A DNA stretch of 17,126 nucleotides. Source: JAAAPF01 sp046541805 (lineage in GTDB: Bacteria > Pseudomonadota > Alphaproteobacteria > Geminicoccales > Geminicoccaceae). The stretch is taken from positions 1 to 17,126 of the forward strand of contig JBKHCM010000066.1 of the NCBI GenBank assembly GCA_046541805.1, in the 5' to 3' direction. This document shows, one piece after another, positions 1-7,020 of the stretch. A program made the translations under genes and the position numbers. The notes under the pieces were generated by a model that was not told the origin of the DNA, ran no database searches, and saw only the letters and a program-made list of their open reading frames with translations. Each line of letters opens with the position of its first letter. Positions within the stretch are counted from its first letter, which is position 1.

Positions 1-565
1 CGGCGAGCCGCGCGGTGCCGGCGAAGCTCGCCGCCGGCGCGCCGTCGATGCGGCCGCGCAGCTCGGCCCGCCAGCCGGCGGCCTCCGGGTGCAGGCGCAG
101 GTCGTCGAGGACCACCGTCGCGCGCTCGCCGAGCGGCGTGTCCGACAGGGTGAAGCGCGTGTCCGTGAACCGAAAACCCTGCGGTCGCACCCGCTGGGCG
201 AGAGCGCGCAGCCACGCCAGTTCCGGGCGCGTCGCCAGCGCCAGCAGCCGCGGCGCGAGGGCGCTTGGACCCGCGCCCGCGCCGCCGCCGTCGGCGGGCG
301 TCTCGCCCCGAAGCGCCGGACCTTCGGCGGTGGACGGTGGCGGCGCGTGCGCGAGCAGCGCCAGCACCGCGGCGGCGGTGAGCAGGGTCAACAGCGCACC
401 CATAGCGGAGAGCAGGCGGGTGGCGGGACCGCGGCGCCCTTGACCGCGCCGCGGGGGCTTTCCACCCTTCAGATCCCGCGCCGGCGTCGCGCGCCGCGGT
501 CCGGGGCTGGTCTCCCCCTGCGGCGCGCCCGTCTCGCCACGAGGATCCTCCGGCCGTGTCGTCAC
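1..565 (-). CDS. AsmA/YhdP-like membrane-anchored protein, N-terminal part (cut by window edge)
   Basis: This reading frame runs off the left edge; about 188 N-terminal codons are visible. From GTG 565 it reads a Pro/Arg-rich cytoplasmic segment of about 55 residues, then one hydrophobic helix (ALLTLLTAAAVLALLAHA, from about Met-55), then a Gly/Ala/Pro linker. It ends in a segment rich in alternating polar and hydrophobic residues (FRFTDTRFTLSDTPLGERAT and onward). That last part resembles the beta-rich repeats of AsmA/DUF3971 (YhdP-type) envelope proteins, which are anchored in the inner membrane and extend into the periplasm. I chose GTG 565 because GGAGGG lies 5 nt upstream of it; ATG 403 would start at the helix but has no Shine-Dalgarno. 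The start overlaps the divergent glnE by 10 nt. The gene looks real; the family call is tentative because only the N-terminus is visible. Confidence 0.5.
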   Translation of the reverse strand, partial: MTTRPEDPRGETGAPQGETSPGPRRATPARDLKGGKPPRRGQGRRGPATRLLSAMGALLTLLTAAAVLALLAHAPPPSTAEGPALRGETPADGGGAGAGPSALAPRLLALATRPELAWLRALAQRVRPQGFRFTDTRFTLSDTPLGERATVVLDDLRLHPEAAGWRAELRGRIDGAPAASFAGTARLA

Positions 566-3504
566 CGTCGCCCTCCGCCATCGCCGACCGCGCCGCGCGC
601 GAGCGTACCCGCTTTTTGAAGGCCGCGCGCGACGGCGACGCGCTGGCGGCGCGCGAGCGCGTCCTCGCCGCCGCCGGCGAGCTGCTCGACCGCGTCTTCA
701 CCTCGAGCCCCTATCTCACCGGCCTGGTGCACGCCGAGCCCGAGACCACAGCCGCGGTGGTCGCGGACGGCGCGGACGCCGTCGTCGCGCGCGAGCTCGC
801 CGCGCTCGATCGCCTCGAGATCGCCGAGCGCGGTCGCGTCCTCGCCGCGCTGCGGGCCGCCAAGCGGCGCGTGGCGCTGGCCCTCGGGCTCGGCGACGTC
901 GCCGGTGCGCTCGACGGCCCGACGGTGACCGCCCGGCTGAGCGATCTCGCCGACCGCTGCGTCGAGGCGGTGTTGCGGCTGGTCTTGACCTTCGCCGTCG
1001 ACCGCGGCGACGTCGACGCCCGGGTGCTGGCGAGCCCGGCGCGGCACGGCCTCTTCGTGCTCGGCATGGGGAAATACGGTGCCCGCGAGCTGAACTATTC
1101 GAGCGATATCGACCTCGTCGTCTTCTTCGATCCCGAGCGCCTGCCCTACACCGGACGCGAAACCCCGAGCGCGCTGGCGGCCAAGGTGACGCGCTCGCTG
1201 GCGCAGCTTTTGCAAGAGAACGGCCGCGACGGCTACGTGTTCCGCACCGATCTGCGCCTCAGGCCGTTCCCCGCCGGCCAGCCGCTGGCGCTCACCGTCG
1301 ACGCCGCCGAGACCTACTACGCCCGCCACGGTCAGAACTGGGAGCGCGCCGCCTTCATCAAGGCGCGCGCGGTCGCGGGCGACCTCGAGGCCGGCGCGGC
1401 CTTTCTCGACCGGCTGGCCCCCTTCATCTGGCGTCGCACGCTCGACTTCGCCGCGATCAACGACATCCACTCCATCAAGCGTCAGATCCACGCCTTTCGC
1501 GGCCACAGCCGCATCGCCACCCACGGCCACAACCTCAAGCTCGGCCGCGGCGGCATCCGCGAGATCGAGTTCTTCTGCCAAACCCAGCAGCTCATCCTGG
1601 GCGGGCGCGTGCCGTCCTTGCGCCAACGCGCCACCACGCCGGCGCTCGAGCAGCTCGCCGCCACCGGCTGGATTGACGAGACCACCGCGGCCGAGCTCAT
1701 CGACGCCTACTGGTATCTGCGCCGGGTCGAGCACCGTTTGCAGATGATCGAGGACGCCCAGACCCACCTCCTGCCCCAAGACGAGGCCGGCTTCGCGCAG
1801 GTGGCGGCGTTCTTGGGCTATCCCGACGCCGCCGGCTTCGAGCGCGCGCTGCGCCGCCGGCTGGAGACGGTCGAGCGGCACTACGCCGGGCTGTTCGAGA
1901 CCAGCCCCGATCTGTCGGACGCCGCGGCGCTGGTGTTCACCGGCACCGACGACGACCCGGCGACGCTGGAGCACCTGGCGCGGATGGGCTTCGCCGAGCC
2001 GGCGGCCTTGAGCGCGCGCGTGCGCGGCTGGCACCACGGTCACATCGCCGCCACCCGGAGCGCGCGGGCGCGCGAGCTCTTGACCGAGCTGATGCCGGAT
2101 CTGTTGCGCGCGCTCGCCGACCAGCGCGACCCGGATGCCGCCTTTCGCCGCTTCGACGCCTTTCTCACGAGCCTGCCCGCGGGCGTGCAGCTCTTCTCGC
2201 TCTTCCACGCCAACCCGCGGCTGTTGCGGCTGATCGCGCTGATCATGGGCACGGCCCCCAGGCTCGCCGAGCGGCTCGCCGGCTCGACGCGGCTGTTCGA
2301 GGCGATGCTGACGCCGGACTTCATCGACGAGCTGCCGAGCCGCGCCGCGCTCGCGGCCGAGCTCGACGACACGCTCGCCGCCGCCCGCAGCACCGAGGAC
2401 CTTTTGGATCGGGCGCGGGTGTGGGCGCAGGCGCGCCAGTTCCAGGTGGAGTTTCTGGTGCTGACCGCGCGGCTGAGCGCTCATGGCGGTCTCGATCAGC
2501 TCACCGCGATCGCCGATCTCCTCCTCGAGCGCCTGTTGGCTCCGGTCGAAGCCTGGCTCGCCGAGACCCACGGCCGCGTCCCCGGCGGGCGCTTCGCCGT
2601 GCTCGCCATGGGCAAGCTCGGCTCGCGCGAGCTCACCATCGGCTCCGATCTCGACCTCGTCTTCGTCTTCGACGCCCCCGCCGACGCCAGGAGCGACGGC
2701 GCCAAGCCGCTCGCGGCCGCGACCTGGTACGCCCGGCTCAGCCAACGGGTGATCAGCGCCTTGAGCGCGCCGACGGCCGAGGGCCGCCTCTTCGAGATCG
2801 ACATGCGCCTGCGCCCCTCCGGCAACGCCGGGCCCGTCGCCTGCGCGCTCGCGAGCTTCGACGGCTATCAGCGGCGCACCGCCCAGGTTTGGGAGCACCA
2901 GGCGCTGACCCGTGCCCGCGCCGTGGCCGGCGACGCTGGCCTTCGCCGCGAGCTCGAGGCGATCATCGACGAGGTCCTCACCGTCGAGCGCGACGGCGCC
3001 GCCCTGGCCCGGGAGGTGGCGGCGATGCGGGGGCGGATCTTCCGCGAGCACGGGCGCCGCGACCCGTTCGAGCTCAAGCACCACCCGGGCGGGGTGGTGA
3101 CGATGGAGTTTCTCGCCCAGTACCTGGTGCTGGCCCATGCCGCAGCGCATCCGTCGCTGCTGCACCGCACGACCGAGGCGGTGTTCGTCGAGGCCGGCCG
3201 GCTGGGGCTGCTCGCCGCCGCCGACGCGGCGACGCTCGTCCGCGCCCTGCGCTTGAACCACGCCCTGGCGGCGGTGGTGCGGCTCACGGTGGATGCCCGC
3301 TTCGATCCGGCCCGCGCGCCGCAGACGCTGCAGGCGGCGCTGCTGGCCGCGGCCCAGGCTGCGCTCGAGGACGATCAGGCCTGCATCGACATGGCGACGC
3401 TCACCCGCGAGCTGGAGGCCGGCGAGGCCGCGGTCGCCGCACTCTTCGCCCGCCTGGTCGGGCCGTTCCTGCCGGAGGACGCGGCCGCCGCCGCGTCCTC
3501 TTGA
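556..3504 (+). CDS. glnE: Bifunctional glutamine synthetase adenylyltransferase/adenylyl-removing enzyme
   Basis: GlnE adds AMP to, and removes it from, glutamine synthetase (GlnA), under control of PII proteins and glutamine, and so tunes ammonium assimilation in the cytoplasm. The protein is 982 aa, close to the usual length of about 950. Two nucleotidyltransferase domains are visible. The N-terminal one (deadenylylase half) has GMGKYGARELNYSSDIDL at residues 170-187 with metal ligands D184 and D186. The C-terminal one (adenylylase half) has AMGKLGSRELTIGSDLDL at 684-701 with D698 and D700. A GlnD/PII-uridylyltransferase-like helical region follows each. The start is GTG 556, preceded by GAGGAT at 541-546. 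It is divergent from, and overlaps, the AsmA-like gene; bcp follows after 59 nt in the same direction. All catalytic motifs look intact, so the protein is probably functional. Confidence 0.97.
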   Translation: MSSPSPSAIADRAARERTRFLKAARDGDALAARERVLAAAGELLDRVFTSSPYLTGLVHAEPETTAAVVADGADAVVARELAALDRLEIAERGRVLAALRAAKRRVALALGLGDVAGALDGPTVTARLSDLADRCVEAVLRLVLTFAVDRGDVDARVLASPARHGLFVLGMGKYGARELNYSSDIDLVVFFDPERLPYTGRETPSALAAKVTRSLAQLLQENGRDGYVFRTDLRLRPFPAGQPLALTVDAAETYYARHGQNWERAAFIKARAVAGDLEAGAAFLDRLAPFIWRRTLDFAAINDIHSIKRQIHAFRGHSRIATHGHNLKLGRGGIREIEFFCQTQQLILGGRVPSLRQRATTPALEQLAATGWIDETTAAELIDAYWYLRRVEHRLQMIEDAQTHLLPQDEAGFAQVAAFLGYPDAAGFERALRRRLETVERHYAGLFETSPDLSDAAALVFTGTDDDPATLEHLARMGFAEPAALSARVRGWHHGHIAATRSARARELLTELMPDLLRALADQRDPDAAFRRFDAFLTSLPAGVQLFSLFHANPRLLRLIALIMGTAPRLAERLAGSTRLFEAMLTPDFIDELPSRAALAAELDDTLAAARSTEDLLDRARVWAQARQFQVEFLVLTARLSAHGGLDQLTAIADLLLERLLAPVEAWLAETHGRVPGGRFAVLAMGKLGSRELTIGSDLDLVFVFDAPADARSDGAKPLAAATWYARLSQRVISALSAPTAEGRLFEIDMRLRPSGNAGPVACALASFDGYQRRTAQVWEHQALTRARAVAGDAGLRRELEAIIDEVLTVERDGAALAREVAAMRGRIFREHGRRDPFELKHHPGGVVTMEFLAQYLVLAHAAAHPSLLHRTTEAVFVEAGRLGLLAAADAATLVRALRLNHALAAVVRLTVDARFDPARAPQTLQAALLAAAQAALEDDQACIDMATLTRELEAGEAAVAALFARLVGPFLPEDAAAAASS
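571..576 (-). promoter_or_regulatory. Ribosome-binding site deciding the start of the AsmA-like gene
   Basis: On the minus strand GGAGGG precedes GTG 565 with a 5-nt spacer. It lies inside the first codons of the oppositely oriented glnE. No comparable site precedes the alternative ATG at 403. Confidence 0.5.
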
Positions 3505-3563
3505 CCCGGCCTTGGCGTGCGCGATGTCACGGCGGTGCAGCGACGCATTCGGAGGATGACGCG

Positions 3564-4040
3564 ATGACCGTGGCCGTGGGCGACCCGCTTCCCGATTTCG
3601 ACCTGCCGAGCGACGGCGGCGGGCGGATGACGAAGGCCGACTTCGCCGGCAAGCCGTTCGTGCTCTACCTCTACCCCAAGGACGACACCTCCGGCTGCAC
3701 CAAGGAGGCCAACGCCTTCAAGGCGCTGAAGGGCGAGTTCGAGGCCCTCGGGGTGCCGGTCGTGGGGCTCTCCAAGGACCCGGTCGCCAGCCACGACAAG
3801 TTCAAGGCCAAGCACGAGCTGAACTTCCCACTCCTCTCCGACGAGGCAGGGACATTGGTCGAAGCGTTGGGCGCGTGGGTCGAGAAATCCATGTACGGCA
3901 AGACGTACATGGGGGTGGACCGTTCGACCTTTCTCGTCGGCGCGGAGGGAAACATCCGGGAGATCTGGCGCAAGGTGAAGGTGCCCGGGCACGCCGAGGC
4001 GGTGCTGGACGCGGCGAAGACGCTCGCCGAACCCGCCTGA
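3564..4040 (+). CDS. bcp: Thiol peroxidase of the Bcp/PrxQ family (one-cysteine form)
   Basis: This is a cytoplasmic peroxiredoxin that reduces H2O2 and organic hydroperoxides with electrons from thioredoxin or similar donors. The protein is 158 aa, the usual Bcp length. The peroxidatic motif is DDTSGCTKEA with Cys45. The Thr of the TxxC motif (T42) is present, as is an Arg in DRSTFLV, typical of the family. It has no other cysteine, including at the position five residues on where E. coli-type Bcp carries its resolving cysteine, so it must work by a one-Cys mechanism with an external thiol. The start ATG 3564 is strongly supported by GGAGGA at 3551-3556. The gene follows glnE with a 59-nt gap and could share its transcript; a GC-rich hairpin follows the stop. 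Confidence 0.95.
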   Translation: MTVAVGDPLPDFDLPSDGGGRMTKADFAGKPFVLYLYPKDDTSGCTKEANAFKALKGEFEALGVPVVGLSKDPVASHDKFKAKHELNFPLLSDEAGTLVEALGAWVEKSMYGKTYMGVDRSTFLVGAEGNIREIWRKVKVPGHAEAVLDAAKTLAEPA

Positions 4041-4055
4041 TCGCCGCGGCGCGCG

Positions 4056-4076
4056 GCGGCGCCTGCGCGGCGCCGC
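4056..4076 (+). terminator. Strong GC hairpin after bcp, terminator-like but without a T-run
   Basis: GCGGCGCC (4056-4063) and GGCGCCGC (4069-4076) form a perfect 8-bp stem with a 5-nt loop, 15 nt after the bcp stop. No T-tract follows, so it could be a Rho-assisted terminator or simply an mRNA 3'-end stabiliser. Confidence 0.35.
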
Positions 4077-4158
4077 GCTCGCCCGCCTCGTCGATCGCGT
4101 CGCGGCGACGTGCTAAGGGGACCGGTGCCCCGCCTGACACCGCGCCGGAGCCCAGCCG

Positions 4159-4821
4159 ATGCCCGAAGACCTGCTCCGTCTGCCGCCCGCGGTCGAGCGC
4201 TGGCGCCGCGCCGACGCCGCGCGTCGCCATCCGGTGCTGGCTCGCCTGGAGGAGGCGACCCAGGCGCTGGCCGAGCGGACGATGCAGACGGACGCGGCCC
4301 AGGCCGAGCTTTTGGGCTTTCTGGTCGAGCTCACCGGCGCGCGGCGCGTCGTCGAGGTCGGCACCTTCACCGGCTACGGCGCGCTCGCGATGGCCCTGGC
4401 GCTGCCCGACGACGGCCGGCTGATCACGCTGGATACCACCGACTGGGACGGCCTCGGCGACCGCCACTGGGCGGAGGCGGGCGTCGCCCACCGGATCGAG
4501 CGGCGCCTGGGCCTGGCGGAGGAGAGCCTCGACGCGCTCTTGGCGGGGCCGGAGGCCGGGCGGGTCGACCTCGTCTACGTCGACGCCGACAAGACGCTCT
4601 ACCCGCGCTATCTGGAGCAGGCGCGCGGCCTCGTCCGCCCGGGCGGGCTGATCGCGATGGACAACCTCTTCTGGGGCGGGGCGGTGGCCGAACAGGGTGA
4701 CGACGACACCCGCCAGGTCGAGGCGCTGCGCCGGACCGCGCGCGCCGCCCGCGACGACGCCGGGCTCGCGATGACGCTGGTGCCGATCGCCGACGGCCTG
4801 TTGCTCTTGCGCCGGCGCTGA
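4159..4821 (+). CDS. Class I SAM-dependent O-methyltransferase (COMT/CCoAOMT-like)
   Basis: This protein probably transfers a methyl group from S-adenosylmethionine to a hydroxyl of a small aromatic or catechol-like compound; the substrate cannot be read from the sequence. It is 220 aa, a typical length for the Methyltransf_3 family. Motif I, VVEVGTFTGYGALAMA, begins at residue 64. DLVYVDADK (137-145) contains the Asp that binds metal in this family. MDNLFWGGAV follows, matching the usual post-V motif in which D and N complete the metal site. A helical N-terminal segment precedes the Rossmann fold. ATG 4159 was taken because the protein then begins at a normal family N-terminus; no strong Shine-Dalgarno is visible. 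It is separated from bcp by 118 nt with a hairpin, so it is probably its own transcription unit. Its neighbours give no pathway hint. Confidence 0.9.
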   Translation: MPEDLLRLPPAVERWRRADAARRHPVLARLEEATQALAERTMQTDAAQAELLGFLVELTGARRVVEVGTFTGYGALAMALALPDDGRLITLDTTDWDGLGDRHWAEAGVAHRIERRLGLAEESLDALLAGPEAGRVDLVYVDADKTLYPRYLEQARGLVRPGGLIAMDNLFWGGAVAEQGDDDTRQVEALRRTARAARDDAGLAMTLVPIADGLLLLRRR

Positions 4822-4871
4822 GCGGCCGCCCTGGCCCGCCCGTTCGTCCGGCGTCGCCGCGTTCACGCGCT

Positions 4872-4901
4872 CGCGCGGCCGCTCGACAAGGGGGCCGCGC
4901 G
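4872..4901. other. Perfect inverted repeat in the convergent gap between the O-methyltransferase and ZIP genes
   Basis: A 9-bp perfect stem (4872-4880 with 4893-4901, core GCGCGGCC/GGCCGCGC) encloses a 12-nt loop. It lies in the 258-nt gap between two genes whose 3' ends face each other, where a bidirectional terminator is expected. There is no T-run on either side. I see no gene in this gap; the short frames crossing it are compositional. Confidence 0.3.
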
Positions 4902-5079
4902 CCGCCACCGCGAGCCGGCGAGCGGCGTTGGCCAAGGCCTCGGCGGCGCCGGCTTCGTCGCGGGCAGCGCCTTGGCCCCGCGGCGCTCGCGCGCGATCGA
5001 CGTCGCCGTCGGGCGCTTTATCGCCGGCGGCTCGTCGAGCCCGGGCGTGCCTCCTCGTCAAGCGCGCCTGCGGCGGGCC

Positions 5080-5793
5080 TCAGCCGAGGAGCTCGTGGCC
5101 GAGCATGCCGACGAGAAAGCCGAGGACGGCGCCCAGCGGGGGGGCCCAGTCGCGTTCCAGCTTCGCCTGCGGGGCGATGTCCTGAAAGGTGAGGTAGAGG
5201 ATGCCGCCGGCGGCGGCGAGCATGACCGCGCCGAGCACGGCCGGTGCGTCGGCGAGAAAGGCGACGCCCAGCGCGGCCGCGAGCGGACCGAGCGCGAACA
5301 CCGCGGCGAGATCGGCGAGGGCGCGGTTCGCGGGCACGCCGGCGCCCGTGTGGAGCTCGCAATAGGCGTTGAAGGCCTCGGGGTAGTTCTGCAGCGCAAT
5401 CAACAGCGCCAGCAGCAGCCCGAGCCCGGGGTCGCCCGCGAGCGTGGCGCCCAGCGCCAGCGCCTCCGGCACGTAGTCCAACAGCATCGCCATCAGCTGG
5501 GCGGCGGCGCCGCCGCGGCGTTCGATGGCGCGATCGGCGAGCATCGCTGCGACGCCGCCGAGGCCGAGCGCCGCCGCAGCCGCGCTGGCCGGCAGGTGGC
5601 GCGTGCCCTCGGGCACCAGCACCAGCGCCACCGCCGCGAGCAGGACCCCGCCGCCGAAGGCGATGACGCCGTGGCGGAACTCCCGCTCGATCCACCGCCG
5701 GCGGAAGGGCTCGACCCGCGCCGTCAACCCGCCGAGCGGGATCGTCGCGCCGGCGAGGGTGGCGTAGACGAGCGCCAGGCTCAGCGTGTCCAT
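5080..5793 (-). CDS. ZIP-family divalent metal transporter homologue
   Basis: An inner-membrane protein of 237 aa with about eight hydrophobic segments, probably moving divalent cations such as Zn, Fe or Mn into the cytoplasm. The two signature helices are recognisable as LLDYVPEALALGA (D106, P109, E110) and ALQNYPEAFNAY (Q135, N136, P138, E139). These replace the classical His-Asn-x-Pro-Glu and His-Glu/Asn-x-Pro-Glu motifs. Both usual metal-binding histidines are thus Asp and Gln, so substrate range may differ from ZupT. ATG 5793 gives a normal first membrane helix; only a weak GGGG precedes it. The gene lies 31 nt downstream of the polysaccharide deacetylase on the same strand, so the two are probably co-transcribed. 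Confidence 0.8.
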   Translation of the reverse strand: MDTLSLALVYATLAGATIPLGGLTARVEPFRRRWIEREFRHGVIAFGGGVLLAAVALVLVPEGTRHLPASAAAAALGLGGVAAMLADRAIERRGGAAAQLMAMLLDYVPEALALGATLAGDPGLGLLLALLIALQNYPEAFNAYCELHTGAGVPANRALADLAAVFALGPLAAALGVAFLADAPAVLGAVMLAAAGGILYLTFQDIAPQAKLERDWAPPLGAVLGFLVGMLGHELLG

Positions 5794-5824
5794 CTGTGCC
5801 CCGTCGACGGCCGAGCCGCCCGCG

Positions 5825-6412
5825 TCAAGCCACGAGCGCGCTCAAGGTCACCGGCTCGAGCCCCCGGCGCTTGAGGGCTGGCACGAGCCGGCGCAGGATG
5901 ACGCGCGCCCGCACCCCGCGGGCACCGCCGTCGTGGACGGTGACGATGCCGCCGGGCTGGGCCATGCGGGCGGTGTAGGCGGCGACCAGGCGGGGGAAGG
6001 GGAGGTGGGTGTCGAGCGGCGGCACATCGCCCACGACCACCCGCATGCCGCGCGCCTCGGCCTCGGCCACCAGCCGCTCGGTCGGCGCGCCGAGGCCCGG
6101 GCGCAGCCAGCGGGGGCGCACGATCGGGGCGAGCGCGGCGAGCGTGCGGTCCATGGCGGCGGCGAGCTCCGCCGGCTCGAGCCGCGCGCTGGCGCGGTCC
6201 TTCCACATGTGGTGGCCGATCTCGTGGCCGCGCGCGGCGATGTCGGCGACGAGGCGGGGGGCGGCCGCGGCGCGCTCGCCGATCAGGAAGAAGGTGGCGC
6301 GGACGTCCAGGCGCTCGAGCGTGTCGAGGAGCGTCGGCGTGGTCGCCGGGTCGGGGCCGTCGTCGAGGGTGAGCGCCACCGCCGGGCGGTCGGGGGGGCC
6401 GTGGAAGACCAC
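5825..6412 (-). CDS. Polysaccharide deacetylase (NodB homology domain)
   Basis: A metal-dependent carbohydrate esterase family 4 protein that removes N-acetyl groups from amino-sugar polymers or lipid-linked sugars; the substrate is unknown. Visible NodB motifs, numbered from GTG 6412, are: TLDDGPD with D17/D18 (motif 1); HEIGHH with H63 and H67 as zinc ligands (motif 2); RPGLG from R104 (motif 3); and IVTVHDGG near the C-terminus (motif 5). There is no signal peptide. GTG 6412 is the first conventional start but has no Shine-Dalgarno, and reading continues upstream with plausible coding sequence (ILRPALAARLFPT). An AAGGAG at 6458-6463 points instead to ATC 6451 or CTG 6448, giving 208 or 207 aa. 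It is divergent from the GNAT gene and is followed by the ZIP gene. Confidence 0.88.
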   Translation of the reverse strand: MVFHGPPDRPAVALTLDDGPDPATTPTLLDTLERLDVRATFFLIGERAAAAPRLVADIAARGHEIGHHMWKDRASARLEPAELAAAMDRTLAALAPIVRPRWLRPGLGAPTERLVAEAEARGMRVVVGDVPPLDTHLPFPRLVAAYTARMAQPGGIVTVHDGGARGVRARVILRRLVPALKRRGLEPVTLSALVA

Positions 6413-6457
6413 GGTCGGAAACAGGCGCGCGGCGAGGGCGGGGCGCAGGATCGCCGT

Positions 6458-6463
6458 CTCCTT
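6458..6463 (-). promoter_or_regulatory. Ribosome-binding site suggesting a non-standard deacetylase start
   Basis: On the minus strand AAGGAG lies 6 nt before ATC 6451 and 9 nt before CTG 6448, both in the deacetylase frame. No ATG, GTG or TTG lies upstream of 6412 in this frame for at least 140 nt. The 12-13 residues gained look like the usual lead-in to a NodB domain. Confidence 0.4.
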
Positions 6464-6522
6464 GACGAGCGGGCACGCTCCTGCTTGGACCGACGCCGCG
6501 AGGCTGTCGAGGCGAAACGGCG

Positions 6523-7020
6523 ATGCCCCAACCGCAGATCCGACCCGCCGGGCCCGCGGACGACGACGCGCTCTGGGCCCTGCTCGAGCCCGTCCTGCGC
6601 GCCGGCGAGACCTACGCCCTGCCGACGGACTGGAGCCGCGACGAGGCGCTCGCCTTCTGGCGCCGGCCCGCCCACGCCGTCTTCGTCGCCGAGCTGCCCG
6701 ACGGCGTCGCCGGCACCTACTACCTCACCGCCAACAAGCTCGGCCCCGGCGATCACGTCGCCAACTGCGGCTACGTCACCGCGGGGTGGGCGGAGGGCCG
6801 CGGCGTCGCGCGGGCGATGGGCCGGCATTCGCTGGAGGCGGCGCGGGAGCGGGGCTTTCGGGCGATGCAGTTCAACGCCGTGGTCGCGACCAACGTCCGC
6901 GCCATTCGGGCGTGGGAGAGCCTGGGCTTCACCGTCGTCGGCCGCCTACCGGGCGCCTTTCGCCACCCGCGCCGCGGCTTCGTCGACGCGCTGGTGATGT
7001 GGCGCGATCTCACCCGATGA
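6523..7020 (+). CDS. GNAT-family N-acetyltransferase
   Basis: A cytoplasmic acetyltransferase using acetyl-CoA; the acceptor is unknown. The protein is 165 aa, one GNAT domain. The N-terminus (IRPAGPADDDALWALLEPVL) is the usual beta1-alpha1 start. The acetyl-CoA binding motif A is seen in GYVTAGWAEGRGVARAMG, with the pyrophosphate loop EGRGVA. Motif B, ATNVRAIRAWESLGFTVVGR, is the common GNAT ending with the conserved Asn and LGF. Start ATG 6523 has a GAGG at 6509-6512. It is divergent from the deacetylase, and its last 11 nt overlap the end of the convergent SLC13-type gene. Confidence 0.92.
   Translation: MPQPQIRPAGPADDDALWALLEPVLRAGETYALPTDWSRDEALAFWRRPAHAVFVAELPDGVAGTYYLTANKLGPGDHVANCGYVTAGWAEGRGVARAMGRHSLEAARERGFRAMQFNAVVATNVRAIRAWESLGFTVVGRLPGAFRHPRRGFVDALVMWRDLTR

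Noticed and set aside
562..3261. An 899-residue open frame antisense to glnE
   Set aside because: It is a GC-driven mirror of glnE: the translation is rich in Gly, Arg, Gln, Glu and His, has no recognisable domain, and glnE itself has all its catalytic motifs.
3802..5061. A 419-residue minus-strand frame over bcp and the O-methyltransferase, reaching into the 4822-5079 gap
   Set aside because: Low-complexity antisense translation; the gap itself shows only a hairpin and no plausible gene.
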